A stretch of 64,000 nucleotides of DNA, from NCBI GenBank assembly GCA_017518185.1, contig JAFWWB010000004.1, positions 124,001 through 188,000 of the forward strand, written 5' to 3'. The DNA comes from Lachnospiraceae bacterium (lineage in GTDB: Bacteria > Bacillota > Clostridia > Lachnospirales > Lachnospiraceae). How positions within the stretch are numbered: position 1 is the first letter of the stretch; the number at the start of each line of letters is the position of its first letter. The position numbers and the translations under genes are program-made. Under the pieces are notes generated by a model. That model saw nothing but the letters and a program-made list of their open reading frames with translations. It made no database searches and was not told the DNA's origin. Shown here in pieces: positions 25,360 through 35,756 of the stretch.

Positions 25360-27252
25360 ATGATCAATGAGAGAATTGACGCAGCCGTCATCGGAGCCGG
25401 TCACGCCGGCTGCGAGGCGGCTCTTGCATGTGCCAGGTCGGGACTTAAGACTGTGGTGTTCACGGTGAGCGTGGATTCCATTGCTCTTATGCCCTGCAAT
25501 CCCAGCATCGGCGGCTCCTCCAAGGGACACCTCGTGCGAGAGCTGGATGCCCTGGGCGGCGAGATGGGCAAGGTCATCGATAAGACCTTCATACAGTCCA
25601 GGATGCTGAATGAATCCAAGGGCCCCGCTGTGCATTCACTCCGGGCCCAGGCCGACAAGGCGGAATACACCAGGGAGATGCGGAAACGCCTGGAGCATCA
25701 GGACAACCTTTATATCAAGCAGGCGGAGGTCTGCGGCATCGAGGTGGAGGATACGCCGGAAGGCCGCAGGATAAAGGGTGTGCGGACCTATACAGGCGCT
25801 TTCTATGAATGTGCCGTGGTCATCATCGCCAGCGGCACTTATCTCAATGCGCGCTGTCTTACGGGTGAGGCCATCACACATACGGGACCCGGAGGTCTCA
25901 TGGCGGCCACCCATCTTTCAGATTCCCTTAGGGAAGCGGGTATAAAACTCCGGCGTTTCAAGACAGGGACTCCCGCCCGTATGGACAAAAGGAGCATAGA
26001 CTTTTCGAAGACAGAACCGCAGCACGGTGACGAGCCGGTGGTGCCTTTTTCCTTTTCAACCGATCCGGACAGCATACAGAAGCCCCAGGCGGACTGTTTC
26101 CTTACCTATACAACTGAAAAGACTGCTGAGGTGATCAGGGCGAACCTGCACCGTTCCCCCCTTTATGCAGGCGTGATCGAGGGAACCGGGCCCAGATACT
26201 GTCCTTCCATTGAAGATAAAGTCGTAAAGTTTCCGGAGAAGGAAAGACATCAGGTATTTCTCGAGCCGGAGGGACTTCACACCGACGAGATCTACATAGG
26301 CGGCATGAGCTCATCACTGCCCGAAGATGTGCAGCTTGAGATGTATAGGACTGTCATCGGCCTTGAGAACTGCCGCATAGTGCGGAACGCCTACGCCATA
26401 GAATATGACTGTCTGGCGCCCGGACAGCTTAAGCTGTCACTGGAGCTGAAAGACATTCGGGGACTTTTCTGTGCAGGACAGTTCAACGGCAGCAGCGGTT
26501 ATGAAGAGGCTGCGGCCCAGGGACTTATGGCCGGGATAAATGCGGTGAGATCCGTAAAGGGAAAGGAGCCTCTGATACTTGACCGTTCCGAGGCCTATAT
26601 CGGAGTGCTGATAGATGACCTGGTGAACAAGGAGAATCCTGAGCCTTACAGGATGATGACCTCCAGGGCTGAGTACAGGCTGCTGCTCAGGCAGGACAAC
26701 GCTGACCTGCGGCTGAGGCATTACGGCTATGAGTCAGGTCTTGTGACAGAGGAAGAGATGGAGGATGTGCGCTTCAGGCAGAAGCTCATAGACAGCGAGG
26801 TTGCAAGGCTCCACGAGGTTTATGTGGGCGCGAACAACAAGGTGCAGGAATTCCTGAAGAACCTGGGAAGCGCAGAGGTGCGGAAGAGCACTTCCCTGGC
26901 AGAGCTCATGAGCCGGCCGGAGCTTACCTATGAAAATATAGAGCCGCTGGATCCCGAAAGACCTGCACTGCCGGAAGGCAGGACGGGAAGGGATGTCCGG
27001 GAGCAGATAAACATAAATGTGCGTTACGAGGGATATATCAGGCGACAGCAGGCCCAGGTGCAGCAGTTTAAAAAGCTGGAGAGCCGGCGCATTCCCTCGG
27101 ATATAGATTATGATGATGTAAAGGGACTCCGGCTTGAAGCCACTCAGAAGCTGAAAGCCTTCCGTCCCGAGAGCATAGGACAGGCCTCCCGTATCAGCGG
27201 CGTAAGCCCCGCAGACGTTTCCGTGCTGCTGGTGTACATTGACAGGAAATAG
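25360..27252 (+). CDS. mnmG: tRNA uridine-34 5-carboxymethylaminomethyl synthesis enzyme MnmG
   Basis: 630 residues, full length. FAD-binding [14 protein letters not shown] at the start, NPSIGG, the conserved [26 protein letters not shown] and [17 protein letters not shown] are all diagnostic. With MnmE it installs the cmnm5 group on wobble uridine using glycine, methylene-tetrahydrofolate and FAD. mnmE is not beside it here; mnmG follows the SPFH pair by 9 bases. MnmA, which modifies the same base, is encoded 20 kb further on. The 3' end of the gene carries the promoter of the next gene. Confidence 0.97.
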   Translation: MINERIDAAVIGAGHAGCEAALACARSGLKTVVFTVSVDSIALMPCNPSIGGSSKGHLVRELDALGGEMGKVIDKTFIQSRMLNESKGPAVHSLRAQADKAEYTREMRKRLEHQDNLYIKQAEVCGIEVEDTPEGRRIKGVRTYTGAFYECAVVIIASGTYLNARCLTGEAITHTGPGGLMAATHLSDSLREAGIKLRRFKTGTPARMDKRSIDFSKTEPQHGDEPVVPFSFSTDPDSIQKPQADCFLTYTTEKTAEVIRANLHRSPLYAGVIEGTGPRYCPSIEDKVVKFPEKERHQVFLEPEGLHTDEIYIGGMSSSLPEDVQLEMYRTVIGLENCRIVRNAYAIEYDCLAPGQLKLSLELKDIRGLFCAGQFNGSSGYEEAAAQGLMAGINAVRSVKGKEPLILDRSEAYIGVLIDDLVNKENPEPYRMMTSRAEYRLLLRQDNADLRLRHYGYESGLVTEEEMEDVRFRQKLIDSEVARLHEVYVGANNKVQEFLKNLGSAEVRKSTSLAELMSRPELTYENIEPLDPERPALPEGRTGRDVREQININVRYEGYIRRQQAQVQQFKKLESRRIPSDIDYDDVKGLRLEATQKLKAFRPESIGQASRISGVSPADVSVLLVYIDRK

Positions 27253-27266
27253 GAAACCTGTATAAT
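27239..27266 (+). promoter_or_regulatory. Consensus promoter for htrA
   Basis: TTGACA (27239-27244) and TATAAT (27261-27266), both perfect, are 16 bases apart. They overlap the last codons of mnmG and leave a leader of about 85 bases before the htrA ATG at 27360. The leader is A-rich, without a recognisable riboswitch. Confidence 0.75.
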
Positions 27267-27359
27267 CTTCACATATTTGATATTTTATTAACACAAAAAG
27301 AACACAATCCGATCCTAAAATGAACCCATAAAGTTCAGAAAAGAAAGGAAGTGTTTATT

Positions 27360-28697
27360 ATGTATGATGATTACGGTTACACACACCCCGACTACAGTTC
27401 AAGCGAATACCGTTACCAGTACAGGAGCGCAGCTGAACCGGTTGTGCCGGAGGTAAAGAAGGAAAAGAAAAAGGGTCGTCTGGGCGGAAAGCTTGCGGCG
27501 GCAGCAGCGATGGGACTGCTCTTCGGAGCCTTCGGCTTTGCAGGCTTTACGGCAGCAGGCCAGGGAGCGAAGCTTCTCGGGATAGAGACAAAAACCACAA
27601 CGGCCGCATCAACAGCTGCTGCTCCGGCCCGCAGTTCATACCGGAGCTCTGCCATCAACAGCTTAAATGACAGCGGTGACAGCTCAGTAAAGCTGACCAC
27701 CGGCAATACCATAGCAGTGGTAACGGATGTAACGGCAGTGGTGGACAAGGTGATGCCCTCGATAGTATCTATCACCAATGAGAGCACCGTGAATTATTAT
27801 TATTACAGAGTACCCAGCGAATCCAGAGGTTCGGGCATCATCATAGGAAGCAATGATGATGAACTGCTGATAGTCACAAACTGTCATGTGGTGGCAAATA
27901 ACGATGCCCTGACCGTAGGCTTTACGGACGGCAGCAGTGCAAAGGCCGTGGTAAAGGGTTCGGACGCTGACATGGATCTGGCGGTTGTGGCCGTCAATCT
28001 GGATGATATATCGGACGAGACCATGGAGGCCATAACCATCGCCACCATAGGAGATTCCGAAAGCCTTAAAGTGGGCGAGCCCGCCATCGCGATCGGCAAC
28101 GCCCTTGGCTACGGGCAGTCGGTGACCACAGGCGTGATAAGCGCACTTGACAGGCACCTGGATGAAAATGATGAAGGCGACGGTTTTATACAGACCGATG
28201 CGGCCATCAACCCCGGAAACTCCGGCGGAGCGCTTCTCAATATTAATGGCGAAGTCGTGGGCATCAATTCCAGCAAGATAGGCGGAAGCGCCGTAGAGGG
28301 CATGGGATATGCCATCCCCATATCGGCAGCGAAGCCCATCATCGAACAGCTTATGAGCCGGACCACAAGGACGCTTGTGAGCGAAGCCGACAGAGGGTAT
28401 CTGGGAATAACCGGTGCCACGGTCACAGCGCAGGAAGCCGCTTACTACGGTTATCCCGAGGGCGTATATGTGGTGAACGTGAATGACGGTTCGGCAGCAG
28501 CTGATGCAGGGCTGCAGGAGGGCGATTGCATCGTATCTTTCGACGGAGAGAGCATCACTTCCATGGAAGGGCTGCAGCGCACGCTGATGTACTACTCCGA
28601 GGGCGAGACCGTTGAGATGGAGATAGAAAGACCCATAGGCAACAGCTACAGCCACATGGTGCTGCAGATCACACTGAGTGACAAGAGTGTCTTCTGA
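27360..28697 (+). CDS. HtrA/DegP-type membrane serine protease
   Basis: 445 residues from ATG 27360 (AAAGGAA lies 9 bases upstream; an in-frame GTG at 27351 overlaps that site). A tyrosine-rich cytoplasmic head and basic segment precede one membrane helix near 50-70. The trypsin-like domain has the triad in TNCHVV, DMDLAVV and NPGNSGGALL. A single C-terminal PDZ domain (GYLGITGATV, GDCIVSFDGESI) completes the protein. It should degrade misfolded proteins at the cell surface. The neighbouring atypical ClpX gene suggests a local protein quality-control theme. Confidence 0.92.
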   Translation: MYDDYGYTHPDYSSSEYRYQYRSAAEPVVPEVKKEKKKGRLGGKLAAAAAMGLLFGAFGFAGFTAAGQGAKLLGIETKTTTAASTAAAPARSSYRSSAINSLNDSGDSSVKLTTGNTIAVVTDVTAVVDKVMPSIVSITNESTVNYYYYRVPSESRGSGIIIGSNDDELLIVTNCHVVANNDALTVGFTDGSSAKAVVKGSDADMDLAVVAVNLDDISDETMEAITIATIGDSESLKVGEPAIAIGNALGYGQSVTTGVISALDRHLDENDEGDGFIQTDAAINPGNSGGALLNINGEVVGINSSKIGGSAVEGMGYAIPISAAKPIIEQLMSRTTRTLVSEADRGYLGITGATVTAQEAAYYGYPEGVYVVNVNDGSAAADAGLQEGDCIVSFDGESITSMEGLQRTLMYYSEGETVEMEIERPIGNSYSHMVLQITLSDKSVF

Positions 28698-28703
28698 TGA
28701 ATG

Positions 28704-28750
28704 TGTCATTCCGAGCGGAATGAGCGCAGCGAATGGAGTCGAGGAATCTT
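28704..28750 (+). repeat. Short intergenic repeat before the clpX-like gene
   Basis: TGTCATTCCGAGCGGAATGA at 28704-28723 includes the palindrome ATTCCGAGCGGAAT and ends in GGAGTCGAGGAATCTT. It is the inverted form of 23761-23803. The AGAGGGGG ribosome binding site of the next gene follows immediately. Confidence 0.75.
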
Positions 28751-28763
28751 TAGAGGGGGAACA

Positions 28764-30278
28764 ATGGAAAACGATAACACAACCGAACGGTACTGCAGCG
28801 TCTGCGGCAGATCCGAAACCAATGCGGGCGCTCTGATGAGACTGCCCATGAACATACTGATCTGCCAGTCCTGCATGGACCGCACCTCCGACATGATCGA
28901 ATCCCGTATGGGAAACATGAACGGTGCCGGCGCGGTGGACTGGACGAAGATCATGAGCATGTACGGCAGCATGCCTCCCGGCATGACGCCGCCGACAACC
29001 GAAAATACCGAAGAAAAAGGGGTCCCGGAAGAGACCCCTTCCGGCGTTACTGAAGAGAAGGAGCTCAGCGAAGGTTCCTCAGGAGAAGAGGATAAGGAAG
29101 AAGCCGGGAAGAAAGGCCCCAGGGTAAGCTTTATCAACTTATCCCAGCTTCCTTTCAGCTTTGGCATGGGCGGTGGAGGTCCCAGAGGGGTCAAACCCAA
29201 AAAAGAACACAAGCCTCTCATCGAACTGAGGGACATCCCGGCGCCCCACAAGATAAAAGAAATGCTGGACGAATACGTGGTGGGCCAGGAGAAGGCCAAG
29301 CGCGTAATGAGCGTGGCGGTATACAACCACTACAAGCGGGTGGCCACCAACACCATGGACGAGATCGAGATCGAAAAGTCCAACATGCTGATGCTGGGAC
29401 CCACCGGCTGCGGGAAGGCCTACCTGGTGCGTACTCTGGCCAGGATACTTAATGTGCCTCTGGCTATCACCGATGCCACCACTCTTACCGAGGCCGGCTA
29501 CATAGGTGATGATATCGAGAGCGTGGTGAGCAAGCTCCTTGCCGCCGCAGGCAATGATGTGGACAAGGCAGAGCAGGGCATCATATATATCGATGAGATA
29601 GACAAGATCGCGAAGAAGCAGAATGTGAACTCCCGTGATGTCAGCGGTGAATCCGTACAGCAGGGTATGCTCAAGCTTCTGGAGGGTTCGGATATCGAGG
29701 TGCCCGTGGGGGCATCCTCCAAGAATGCCATGGTTCCCACCACGGTGGTGAACACAAGGAACATACTCTTCATCTGCGGCGGGGCATTCCCCGGGATCGA
29801 AGAGATCATCAAAAAGCGCCTAAATAAGACTTCCGGCATAGGCTTCCATGCCGAGGTGAAGGATCCTTCCGACAAGGACAGGACCATACTGCGGGAGGTG
29901 GAGACCGAGGATATACGGAAATTCGGCATGATACCCGAGTTTGTGGGAAGGCTTCCCATGGTCTTTGCACTGGACGGACTGGATGAGGATATGCTGGTAC
30001 GGATCCTGAAAGAGCCGAAGAATGCGATAATCCGGCAGTACCAGAAGCTGCTGGAGCTGGATGAGGTTAAGCTGGAGTTTACCGACGATGCGCTTCATGC
30101 CATCGCCGAAAAGGCGATAAAAAAGGAGACAGGGGCCCGTGCTCTCCGCTCCATCCTTGATGAATACATGATCGACATCATGTACGAGATCCCCCGCGAC
30201 GACAATATCGGAAAAGTCACCATCACCCGCGAGTATCTGGAGGGAAGCGGCGGTCCGCTTATAGAGATCAGGGGATGA
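28764..30278 (+). CDS. ClpX-like AAA+ unfoldase, atypical
   Basis: 504 residues from ATG 28764, longer than usual ClpX (about 420). The N-terminal C4 zinc domain (C11, C14, C34, C37) is followed by an acidic insert of roughly 90 residues (about 60-150) and the AAA+ core. Walker A reads GPTGCGKA (212-219): the lysine is kept, but the Thr/Ser that coordinates magnesium is alanine. Walker B IIYIDEID, pore loop GYIGDD, the ClpP-binding loop GIGF, the arginine finger region EFVGRLP and sensor 2 GARALRS are present. It should pair with ClpP, but no clpP is adjacent, so it is probably a second, specialised ClpX. Reduced ATP hydrolysis is possible. It sits between htrA and a two-component system. Confidence 0.88.
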   Translation: MENDNTTERYCSVCGRSETNAGALMRLPMNILICQSCMDRTSDMIESRMGNMNGAGAVDWTKIMSMYGSMPPGMTPPTTENTEEKGVPEETPSGVTEEKELSEGSSGEEDKEEAGKKGPRVSFINLSQLPFSFGMGGGGPRGVKPKKEHKPLIELRDIPAPHKIKEMLDEYVVGQEKAKRVMSVAVYNHYKRVATNTMDEIEIEKSNMLMLGPTGCGKAYLVRTLARILNVPLAITDATTLTEAGYIGDDIESVVSKLLAAAGNDVDKAEQGIIYIDEIDKIAKKQNVNSRDVSGESVQQGMLKLLEGSDIEVPVGASSKNAMVPTTVVNTRNILFICGGAFPGIEEIIKKRLNKTSGIGFHAEVKDPSDKDRTILREVETEDIRKFGMIPEFVGRLPMVFALDGLDEDMLVRILKEPKNAIIRQYQKLLELDEVKLEFTDDALHAIAEKAIKKETGARALRSILDEYMIDIMYEIPRDDNIGKVTITREYLEGSGGPLIEIRG

Positions 30279-30294
30279 TCCGGGTAAGTGTATT

Positions 30295-31047
30295 ATGAAA
30301 ATGGTCAAAGTGCTGATCGTTGATGACGATGAGGTGATCGCCCAGTCCACGGCGGAGTATTTCAATATGTTTGACGTTCCGGCGGCTTATGTGACGGGAT
30401 ATGAGGCCGCGGAGGAGTTCCTGGAGAGCCATGTGATCTCGCTCCTTCTGCTGGACATCAACCTGGGTGATAAGTCCGGCTTCGATCTGTGCAAAAAGAT
30501 ACGCGAAAAGTATGATATGCCCATACTGTTCATCAGTGCACGCAGCAGTGATGACGATGTGCTCATCGCGCTGAACATCGGTGGTGATGATTACATAAAG
30601 AAGCCCTATACCTTAAACATACTGCTTGCAAAAGTAAAGGCGATCCTGAGCCGTTATGAAAAAGCAAAAGAGACAGCTGAGCAGAGGATGACGGAGAACG
30701 GAGGCGTCGCGAAAGGAAAAAGACCGGACGGCACGGTGGAGCTTGTCCCGGGACTCTTCCTGGACTGCAACGGCTATAAGCTTAAGCGCGGTAACGAACA
30801 GTTTACGCTGAAAGCCATGGAATACAAGCTGCTCATGTATCTTTTGGAAAATGCGGGCAGAGTGGTGACTAAGGATGAGCTTCTTAAGAATGTATGGGAT
30901 GATGAGTTTGTGGGAGAGGGAACACTTGCGGTGCATATAAGGCATCTGAGGGAAAAGACGGAAGAGGATCCTGGGGAACCGAAGCTTATAAAGACCATAT
31001 GGGGTGTCGGTTATATGATAGAGGGAGCAGATGAAGAATTATCATAA
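30295..31047 (+). CDS. OmpR-family response regulator
   Basis: 250 residues. Receiver domain: acidic pocket DDDE near the start, phosphorylation aspartate in LLLDINLG and lysine in YIKKPY. An Ala/Lys linker of about 30 residues leads to a winged-helix DNA-binding domain (LLMYLLENAGRVVTKDELLK, TLAVHIRHLREK, TIWGVGYM). The gene overlaps the sensor kinase by 17 bases. The likely target is the ABC transporter operon directly downstream, the usual arrangement for peptide-sensing two-component systems. Confidence 0.93.
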   Translation: MKMVKVLIVDDDEVIAQSTAEYFNMFDVPAAYVTGYEAAEEFLESHVISLLLLDINLGDKSGFDLCKKIREKYDMPILFISARSSDDDVLIALNIGGDDYIKKPYTLNILLAKVKAILSRYEKAKETAEQRMTENGGVAKGKRPDGTVELVPGLFLDCNGYKLKRGNEQFTLKAMEYKLLMYLLENAGRVVTKDELLKNVWDDEFVGEGTLAVHIRHLREKTEEDPGEPKLIKTIWGVGYMIEGADEELS

Positions 31048-32329
31048 AGCAGTCGCTGTGGCTGCGCTCCTTATGGCGCTTGGGATAGCTGCCCTTATCT
31101 TCTTTACAGGTAAGGGCTCATCTTATTTATGGGAAGATGATAACAGCACTGTCCTGCTGAATGAACTCTGCAGGGAGGCAGAGGCGAACTGGGGAGATCT
31201 TTCCGGAATGAAGCTGCCCGCGCAGGATATAAGCTATGTGATACTGGATAATTCAAACATGGTGCTGCAAAGCAGCGGTCACGGAAGTGATACGGAGAAG
31301 CTGTCGGTGGAGACGGCGGTACGGAAGTGCTATCCCTACCGCTATGTGATATGCAGCGGAGATATAGTCGGTTCCGTGATACTGACGGACGGAAGCTGCT
31401 ACAGGCAGCAGTGGAACATACTGATCACCGTGAGCCTGGTGACAGCCTTTCTTTTTCTTGCCGGGATGATAGTCTACGGCGTCTATATAAGAAAACGGAT
31501 CATAAGGCCCTTCAGGGATCTGCAGGAATTCTCGGGACGGATCGCGGAAGGCAATCTGGATATCCCACTTGCAATGGATAAGGATAATATGTTCGGCGTC
31601 TTCACTGAGAGCTTTGATGTGATGCGTGAGGAGCTGATACGTTCAAGGGAGAGGGAACTGGCGCTCCAGAAAAAGGAGAGGGAACTGGTGGCATCCCTGA
31701 GCCATGACCTGAAGACACCTGTGACGGGGATAAAGCTGACCGGCGAGCTGCTGATGGCCAGATGCGAAACGGGAGAGATAGACACAGCCGATTTTTCCGC
31801 AAAAGTGGGGAACATATGCAAAAAAGCCGAGCAGATCGACGCGCTGGTAAGCGATCTCTTTTCATCAACCCTTGATGATCTGGGAGAATTTAAAGTTAAC
31901 TGCAGAGACGAGAGTGCGCAGGTCATAGACGGCATCATCACAAAATACGATGACCGTGGACTGGTGGTCAGGAGCGGCATCCCGGAGGTGCTCGTCTGTA
32001 TCGATGTGAAAAGCTTAAGCCGGGTGATCGGCAATATCATTTCCAATTCCTATAAATATGCAGGTACTGCGATCGAGACGCGCTATACGGTAAAGGAAGG
32101 TTTCCTGGAGATGAGGATCTCGGACCATGGCCCGGGAGTTCCGACGGATGAGCTCGAGCTCATAACCAATAAGTTTTACCGCGGCAGGGACTGGAAAGAG
32201 GGAAGGTCAGAAGGCAGCGGACTGGGTCTCTATATCGCAAAGATGCTCATGGAAAAAATGAATGGGGAACTGCAGGCGGAAAGCAGCGGTAAGGGGCTTT
32301 GTATCATTCTGATGATCCCGCTTTCTTAA
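31031..32329 (+). CDS. Sensor histidine kinase
   Basis: 432 residues. There are two membrane helices (about 7-27 and 135-155) with a small extracellular domain of about 105 residues, then HAMP, the dimerisation helix with SHDLKTPVTG (phospho-accepting histidine), and an ATPase domain with N-box VIGNIISNSYKYA, DHGPGVP and GSGLGLYIAK. The extracellular loop is large enough to sense a ligand by itself, unlike the short-loop BceS kinases that rely on their transporter. It forms a pair with the overlapping response regulator gene. Confidence 0.93.
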   Translation: MKNYHKAVAVAALLMALGIAALIFFTGKGSSYLWEDDNSTVLLNELCREAEANWGDLSGMKLPAQDISYVILDNSNMVLQSSGHGSDTEKLSVETAVRKCYPYRYVICSGDIVGSVILTDGSCYRQQWNILITVSLVTAFLFLAGMIVYGVYIRKRIIRPFRDLQEFSGRIAEGNLDIPLAMDKDNMFGVFTESFDVMREELIRSRERELALQKKERELVASLSHDLKTPVTGIKLTGELLMARCETGEIDTADFSAKVGNICKKAEQIDALVSDLFSSTLDDLGEFKVNCRDESAQVIDGIITKYDDRGLVVRSGIPEVLVCIDVKSLSRVIGNIISNSYKYAGTAIETRYTVKEGFLEMRISDHGPGVPTDELELITNKFYRGRDWKEGRSEGSGLGLYIAKMLMEKMNGELQAESSGKGLCIILMIPLS

Positions 32330-32457
32330 GATATTTAGTCTCCCAGTTAATAAACTGATAAGAATTCCGTAATACTCTGACAAAGAAGTATTGAAGAACG
32401 CCATATATAATACATATCATCAAACAGCATTTTTTGAACGGAAAGGATGTATGATAT
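32330..32457 (+). other. 128-base gap before the ABC transporter genes
   Basis: AT-rich, with TATAAT at 32407-32412 but no well-spaced -35 box; this would fit a promoter that needs the response regulator. No terminator was recognised after the kinase gene. The ATG at 32458 is the only in-frame start; AAAGGA is 11 bases upstream. Confidence 0.4.
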
Positions 32458-33219
32458 ATGGCTTCTTCAATATTGAGAACGGAAAAACTATGCAAGTCTT
32501 TTTCTAACGGCGGCGTACAGCAGCACGTTATAAAGAATCTGGATCTGGAGATCCTGCAGGGTGACTTCACCGTCATCATGGGTTCTTCGGGTTCCGGAAA
32601 ATCCACTCTTCTCTACGCCCTTTCGGGCATGGATAAACCCAACATGGGAAAAGTTTTGTTCGGGGATACTGAGATACAGGGGTATTCCAATGATGAACTG
32701 GCAGTGTTCCGCAGGGGTAACTGCGGCTTTGTCTTCCAGAGCATATATCTTCTGGATAACCAGACCGTACTGGATAACGTGCTCACGGCGGCGCTGATCG
32801 TGCAGAAAAATTCACCGGAGCTGGTTGATAAAGCAAAAAGCCTGCTTAAGAAGACCGGGCTTACCGAAGAGGATCTCAAAAAATATCCAAACCAGTTATC
32901 CGGCGGAGAAGCCCAGCGCGTGGGTATCGTCCGTGCCATCATCAACGATCCGAAGATCCTCTTTGCCGATGAGCCTACGGGACAGCTGAATTCCGCTTCC
33001 GGCAAGGATGTGCTGGATATCTTCAGCCAGGTGCATAAGAACGGACAGAGCATCGTGATGGTGACCCACGATCTTAAGACGGCGCTCAGGGCCACAAGGG
33101 TCCTGTATCTCCGGGACGGCGGCATTGTCGGTGACTACCGTATGCCGGTATTCGGAGAGGATGATGAGAAGGAAAGACGCGCCGGTCTTACCGCGTTCTT
33201 AGAGGAAATGGGGTGGTAA
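32458..33219 (+). CDS. ABC transporter ATP-binding protein, MacB/LolD type
   Basis: 253 residues. Walker A GSSGSGKST, Q-loop VFQSIYLLD, signature LSGGEAQRVGIVRA, Walker B ILFADEPTGQLNS and switch histidine in MVTHDLKTA are complete. The sequence type is that of mechanotransmission transporters whose permeases have the FtsX fold. The permease gene starts 3 bases after its stop. It energises export or removal of a lipophilic substrate or peptide from the membrane. Confidence 0.93.
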   Translation: MASSILRTEKLCKSFSNGGVQQHVIKNLDLEILQGDFTVIMGSSGSGKSTLLYALSGMDKPNMGKVLFGDTEIQGYSNDELAVFRRGNCGFVFQSIYLLDNQTVLDNVLTAALIVQKNSPELVDKAKSLLKKTGLTEEDLKKYPNQLSGGEAQRVGIVRAIINDPKILFADEPTGQLNSASGKDVLDIFSQVHKNGQSIVMVTHDLKTALRATRVLYLRDGGIVGDYRMPVFGEDDEKERRAGLTAFLEEMGW

Positions 33220-33222
33220 GCG

Positions 33223-35733
33223 ATGAAGATCTTAAGACTGTCATTGTTTAATCTGAAAAAGAATAAAAGAGAGGTCATGGGCATCCTCTTTATGACGATG
33301 ATCACAACACTGATGCTGTCCATCGTGTTCATCAATGAGAAAAAGATCGACAGTGCTTTTTACGAAAGCTTTAAGGAATCCGGCTGTGTGGAGAACTGCA
33401 TAGCCATAAAGACGGATAAATACCGTAATGAGTTTAAGAGGATCCTGGAAGAGGAGCTTGGGACAGATGATATCACGGAAGCACGTCTTATCGAGTCGAC
33501 ATTAACGGATGTGTATACACCTGACGGAGATATCGTTGCTTACAATTTTGTATATGTAACGGAAAAAACAGAGCGCAAGATGGAGAGCTTTAAAAAGCTG
33601 GATCAGCTGCCGGAGGAAGAGATCGCGGAACTGGAACATCCCATCTGGATCCCCGCGGCATTTCAGATCGTAAAAGGATATGAACCCGGGGGAAGCTTTA
33701 CTGTCCTTAAGAATGCGAAGGAATACAGCTTTACCATAGCGGGTGTCTATGAAACGGGACTTATGAGCTCCGACGGATATTCTTATAAGCTGGTATTAAG
33801 TGAAGAGGATTATGAGCTGTTCCGGATGATCTTCAGCTCCTTAAGTTCAGCCGAATCGGTAGGATTGTTTTTTGACGGACCGGGGCCGGATTACGAAGCT
33901 TATCTGGAAAAATGCAATGAAGCGGCTTCGGAAAACATAAGTTATTCCGCGTCATATTACAGCTATGGATATGAAAAGGACAATGAAACCATGTTCCTTG
34001 AGATCTTTATGTACATGTTCATCCTGCTGGCAGTGGTGACGATGGTAGCAGCGCTCTTCATGATACGGCATAAGATCTCCGGAGACATCGAGGACCAGAT
34101 GATAAATATCGGTGTGCTTGAGGCCCTGGGTTATCGTTCCCATGAGATATCACTTGCATATCTGTACGAATATATGATCACCGGGCTTGCCGGTTCCGTA
34201 TTGGGACTTATCATAGCGCTGCTGCTGACACCTTTCGTAAATTCAGTGATCCGTGTGATGCTGGGACGCAATGTTTACGGTGCCGAGGGGATAGGCGGAG
34301 GTATACTTGCCGCGCTTATGGTGAGCGTGGTCGTGACACTCTTTGCGCTTCTGAAGACTCGCACGGTGAAGGATTATCCGCCCGTGGTGGCCCTCAGGAA
34401 GGGTATAAAGACACATCATTTCGGAAGGAATCTTCTTCCTCTGGAAAAACTGGGAGCGGATATCAATACAGGTCTCGCACTGAAAGGTTTTATGGGAAAT
34501 CTGAAGGCTTCCTTCGGGATCTGCATATGCATCGTTACTGCGGGCGCGGCAATGCTCTTCTCCGTGATGAGTTTTGATTTTTTTAAGGACGGTGCCGGAA
34601 ATCTGGTAAAGATGATGCAGAGGGATACTGATACACTGGACCTCTGCGTGGTCAGCGGTGTGGATCCGGAGATGATAAAGGATGAGGTGTTAAGACTGCC
34701 ACAGGTCAGAAAGGCGCTGTGCGGTTACAGTCACGGGAACGTATCAGTAAAGGGATCTCCCGATTCCGCACTGGTAAATGCATATGCCGATTACAATGAT
34801 GCCGAGAACATCACACCTTATAAGGGACGCTGCCCGCAGTATGATAACGAAGTGATGGTGGGAATGCGGAGGAGCAGGACAGAGAATATCAATTTGGGTG
34901 ACAGCATCATCCTCGAGAATAACGGTCTGGAAAAAAGCTACATCGTTACCGGGATCGTCGGATCCATGGAAAACGGCGGAACGGTAGTCTATCTGACAAC
35001 GAAAGGATATGAAAGGATCAATATAAATGCAAGGCCCGATGCGGTACATGTTTATCCCGCAGAGGGTGTCGGTATCCCGGAACTTGAGGCTGCGATACGG
35101 GAGCATTTCGGAGGAACGGCAGAGGATGCGGCAGTTACGGCTTCGTCAGGGAGCAGTGAGGACCGTATAAGGAAAGCCGCGAAGGAAAAGATATCCGTAC
35201 TGCTGGATCAGTATGGCGTGACAAGTGTGGATTATGCGGTGCAGATCGGTGACAGGACCATCACCGGGAACAGCAGGAGCTTTGTCATCAAAGAGATCAA
35301 CTCTTATGAGGGCATCATCAAGACCCAGATGGTCCCCATCGCGGAGATGACGAAGATATTCACTTTGCTGGCAATGATACTGATCGCAGTGATCGTAGCG
35401 GTGCTTTTGATGATAATAACCGCAAATGATGTGAGAAGGCAGAGACACAGCCTTGGTATCATGAAGGGACTGGGTTATTCGTCAAAGGATCTGATGACGC
35501 AGATCGCCCTTAAGTTGATGCCGGTGATACTGGCCGGAGTGCTTCTGGCAACAGTGGCAGCGGTATATCTTAACAGGGTCTTCTGGGGACTGGCCTTTGC
35601 TACCATCGCGGTCACGAACGTTCCGCTGATACTGATAACGGATGTGCTGCTCATAATATTCTGCTATGTTGTGGCCTTCCTCAGCGCAGGCAGGATAAAG
35701 AAGATATCCGTGACGGAACTGATGACGGAGTGA
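33223..35733 (+). CDS. FtsX-type ABC transporter permease, large
   Basis: 836 residues. A first membrane helix (about 17-37), an extracellular domain of about 220 residues, three helices (about 265-385), a second long extracellular domain (about 430-690) and three C-terminal helices ending KKISVTELMTE. This is a tandem FtsX layout: two copies of the permease unit in one chain, so one polypeptide probably serves both halves of the transporter. Such proteins act in resistance to antimicrobial peptides or in lipoprotein/peptide release. It is co-transcribed with the ATPase before it and the serine hydrolase after it. Confidence 0.88.
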   Translation: MKILRLSLFNLKKNKREVMGILFMTMITTLMLSIVFINEKKIDSAFYESFKESGCVENCIAIKTDKYRNEFKRILEEELGTDDITEARLIESTLTDVYTPDGDIVAYNFVYVTEKTERKMESFKKLDQLPEEEIAELEHPIWIPAAFQIVKGYEPGGSFTVLKNAKEYSFTIAGVYETGLMSSDGYSYKLVLSEEDYELFRMIFSSLSSAESVGLFFDGPGPDYEAYLEKCNEAASENISYSASYYSYGYEKDNETMFLEIFMYMFILLAVVTMVAALFMIRHKISGDIEDQMINIGVLEALGYRSHEISLAYLYEYMITGLAGSVLGLIIALLLTPFVNSVIRVMLGRNVYGAEGIGGGILAALMVSVVVTLFALLKTRTVKDYPPVVALRKGIKTHHFGRNLLPLEKLGADINTGLALKGFMGNLKASFGICICIVTAGAAMLFSVMSFDFFKDGAGNLVKMMQRDTDTLDLCVVSGVDPEMIKDEVLRLPQVRKALCGYSHGNVSVKGSPDSALVNAYADYNDAENITPYKGRCPQYDNEVMVGMRRSRTENINLGDSIILENNGLEKSYIVTGIVGSMENGGTVVYLTTKGYERININARPDAVHVYPAEGVGIPELEAAIREHFGGTAEDAAVTASSGSSEDRIRKAAKEKISVLLDQYGVTSVDYAVQIGDRTITGNSRSFVIKEINSYEGIIKTQMVPIAEMTKIFTLLAMILIAVIVAVLLMIITANDVRRQRHSLGIMKGLGYSSKDLMTQIALKLMPVILAGVLLATVAAVYLNRVFWGLAFATIAVTNVPLILITDVLLIIFCYVVAFLSAGRIKKISVTELMTE

Positions 35734-35756
35734 TCAGGACAGAAAAGGAGCATATC

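Noticed and set aside
27267-27359. Riboswitch in the htrA leader
   Set aside because: The leader is short, A-rich and without stable stems or known aptamer motifs.
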